Assembly (NCBI GenBank): GCA_019237175.1
Contig: JAFAHP010000245.1
Span: 1 to 5,354 of the forward strand
Direction: 5' to 3'
Length of the DNA: 5,354 nt
DNA from: Alphaproteobacteria bacterium
GTDB taxonomy: Bacteria; Pseudomonadota; Alphaproteobacteria; ATCC43930; CGMCC-115725
Made by a program: the position numbers and the translations under genes. Under the pieces are notes generated by a model. That model was not told the origin of the DNA. It ran no database searches and saw only the letters and a program-made list of their open reading frames with translations. Shown here one piece after another: positions 5,325-5,354 of the stretch. Every line of letters begins with the position of its first letter. Positions within the stretch are counted from its first letter, which is position 1.

Positions 5325-5354
5325 CTGATTGGCCCGCACCCCGCCCTTCCCTCC

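Larger units (their letters stand above)
4931..5354. other. 424-nt non-coding tail region, rich in repeats
   Basis: No reading frame here shows family motifs, a good ribosome binding site or a fit to the array. The + strand frame at 5001-5285 and the minus-strand frame crossing into copy 3 look like GC-driven open frames. There is no spacer like those at 1703-1917 or 3328-3523, so the duplicated unit stops at or near the copy 3 stop codon. The region carries several inverted repeats (5000-5020, 5144-5160, 5162-5184, 5218-5259) and a direct repeat (5305-5324). It could be the regulatory region of a gene beyond the right edge, a structured RNA or the decayed end of a mobile element. The sequence alone does not decide. 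Confidence 0.6.

Noticed and set aside
1..5354. CRISPR array, tRNA or rRNA genes
   Set aside because: No regularly spaced short repeats and no tRNA- or rRNA-like sequence were seen on either strand.

Overview
The window is one strand of a tandem gene array. Three complete, closely related major facilitator superfamily (MFS) transporter genes lie head to tail on the + strand, and the last 29 codons of a fourth copy enter at the left edge. GC content is high, coding regions favour G/C at third positions, and two of the three complete genes start with GTG behind a strong GGGAGG Shine-Dalgarno. This suggests a GC-rich proteobacterium, perhaps an alphaproteobacterium of the Bradyrhizobium/Rhodopseudomonas type. 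No rRNA, tRNA or marker gene is present, so the taxonomy is only a guess.

Layout: 1-90 is the tail of transporter copy 0, apparently frameshifted in its last codons. 91-292 is a spacer unlike the other two. 293-1702 is copy 1 (469 aa), 1918-3327 is copy 2 (469 aa) and 3524-4930 is copy 3 (468 aa). The two spacers of about 200 nt between the complete genes are homologous to each other, so the duplicated unit is gene plus leader, about 1.6 kb long. 4931-5354 holds no convincing gene, but it is rich in inverted and direct repeats. These include a terminator-like hairpin, two adjacent palindromes and two interleaved 7-bp inverted repeats with H-type pseudoknot topology.

Hand alignment of the proteins gives about 73% identity for copies 2 and 3, 67% for 1 and 2, and 66% for 1 and 3. 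All carry the marks of proton-coupled sugar-porter or aromatic/organic-acid-porter type carriers: an acidic G-Y-D motif in TM1, a D-x-x-S-R-K loop after TM2, (P)ESPRW after TM6, GRRW between TM8 and TM9, and GRET-x-GQLE at the C-terminus. Copy 1 differs from the other two at exactly these functional positions and in TM2, which suggests a different substrate or coupling. No enzyme or regulator lies in the window to name the substrate. The genes probably act in parallel as alternative importers or exporters of related small molecules rather than as one complex.
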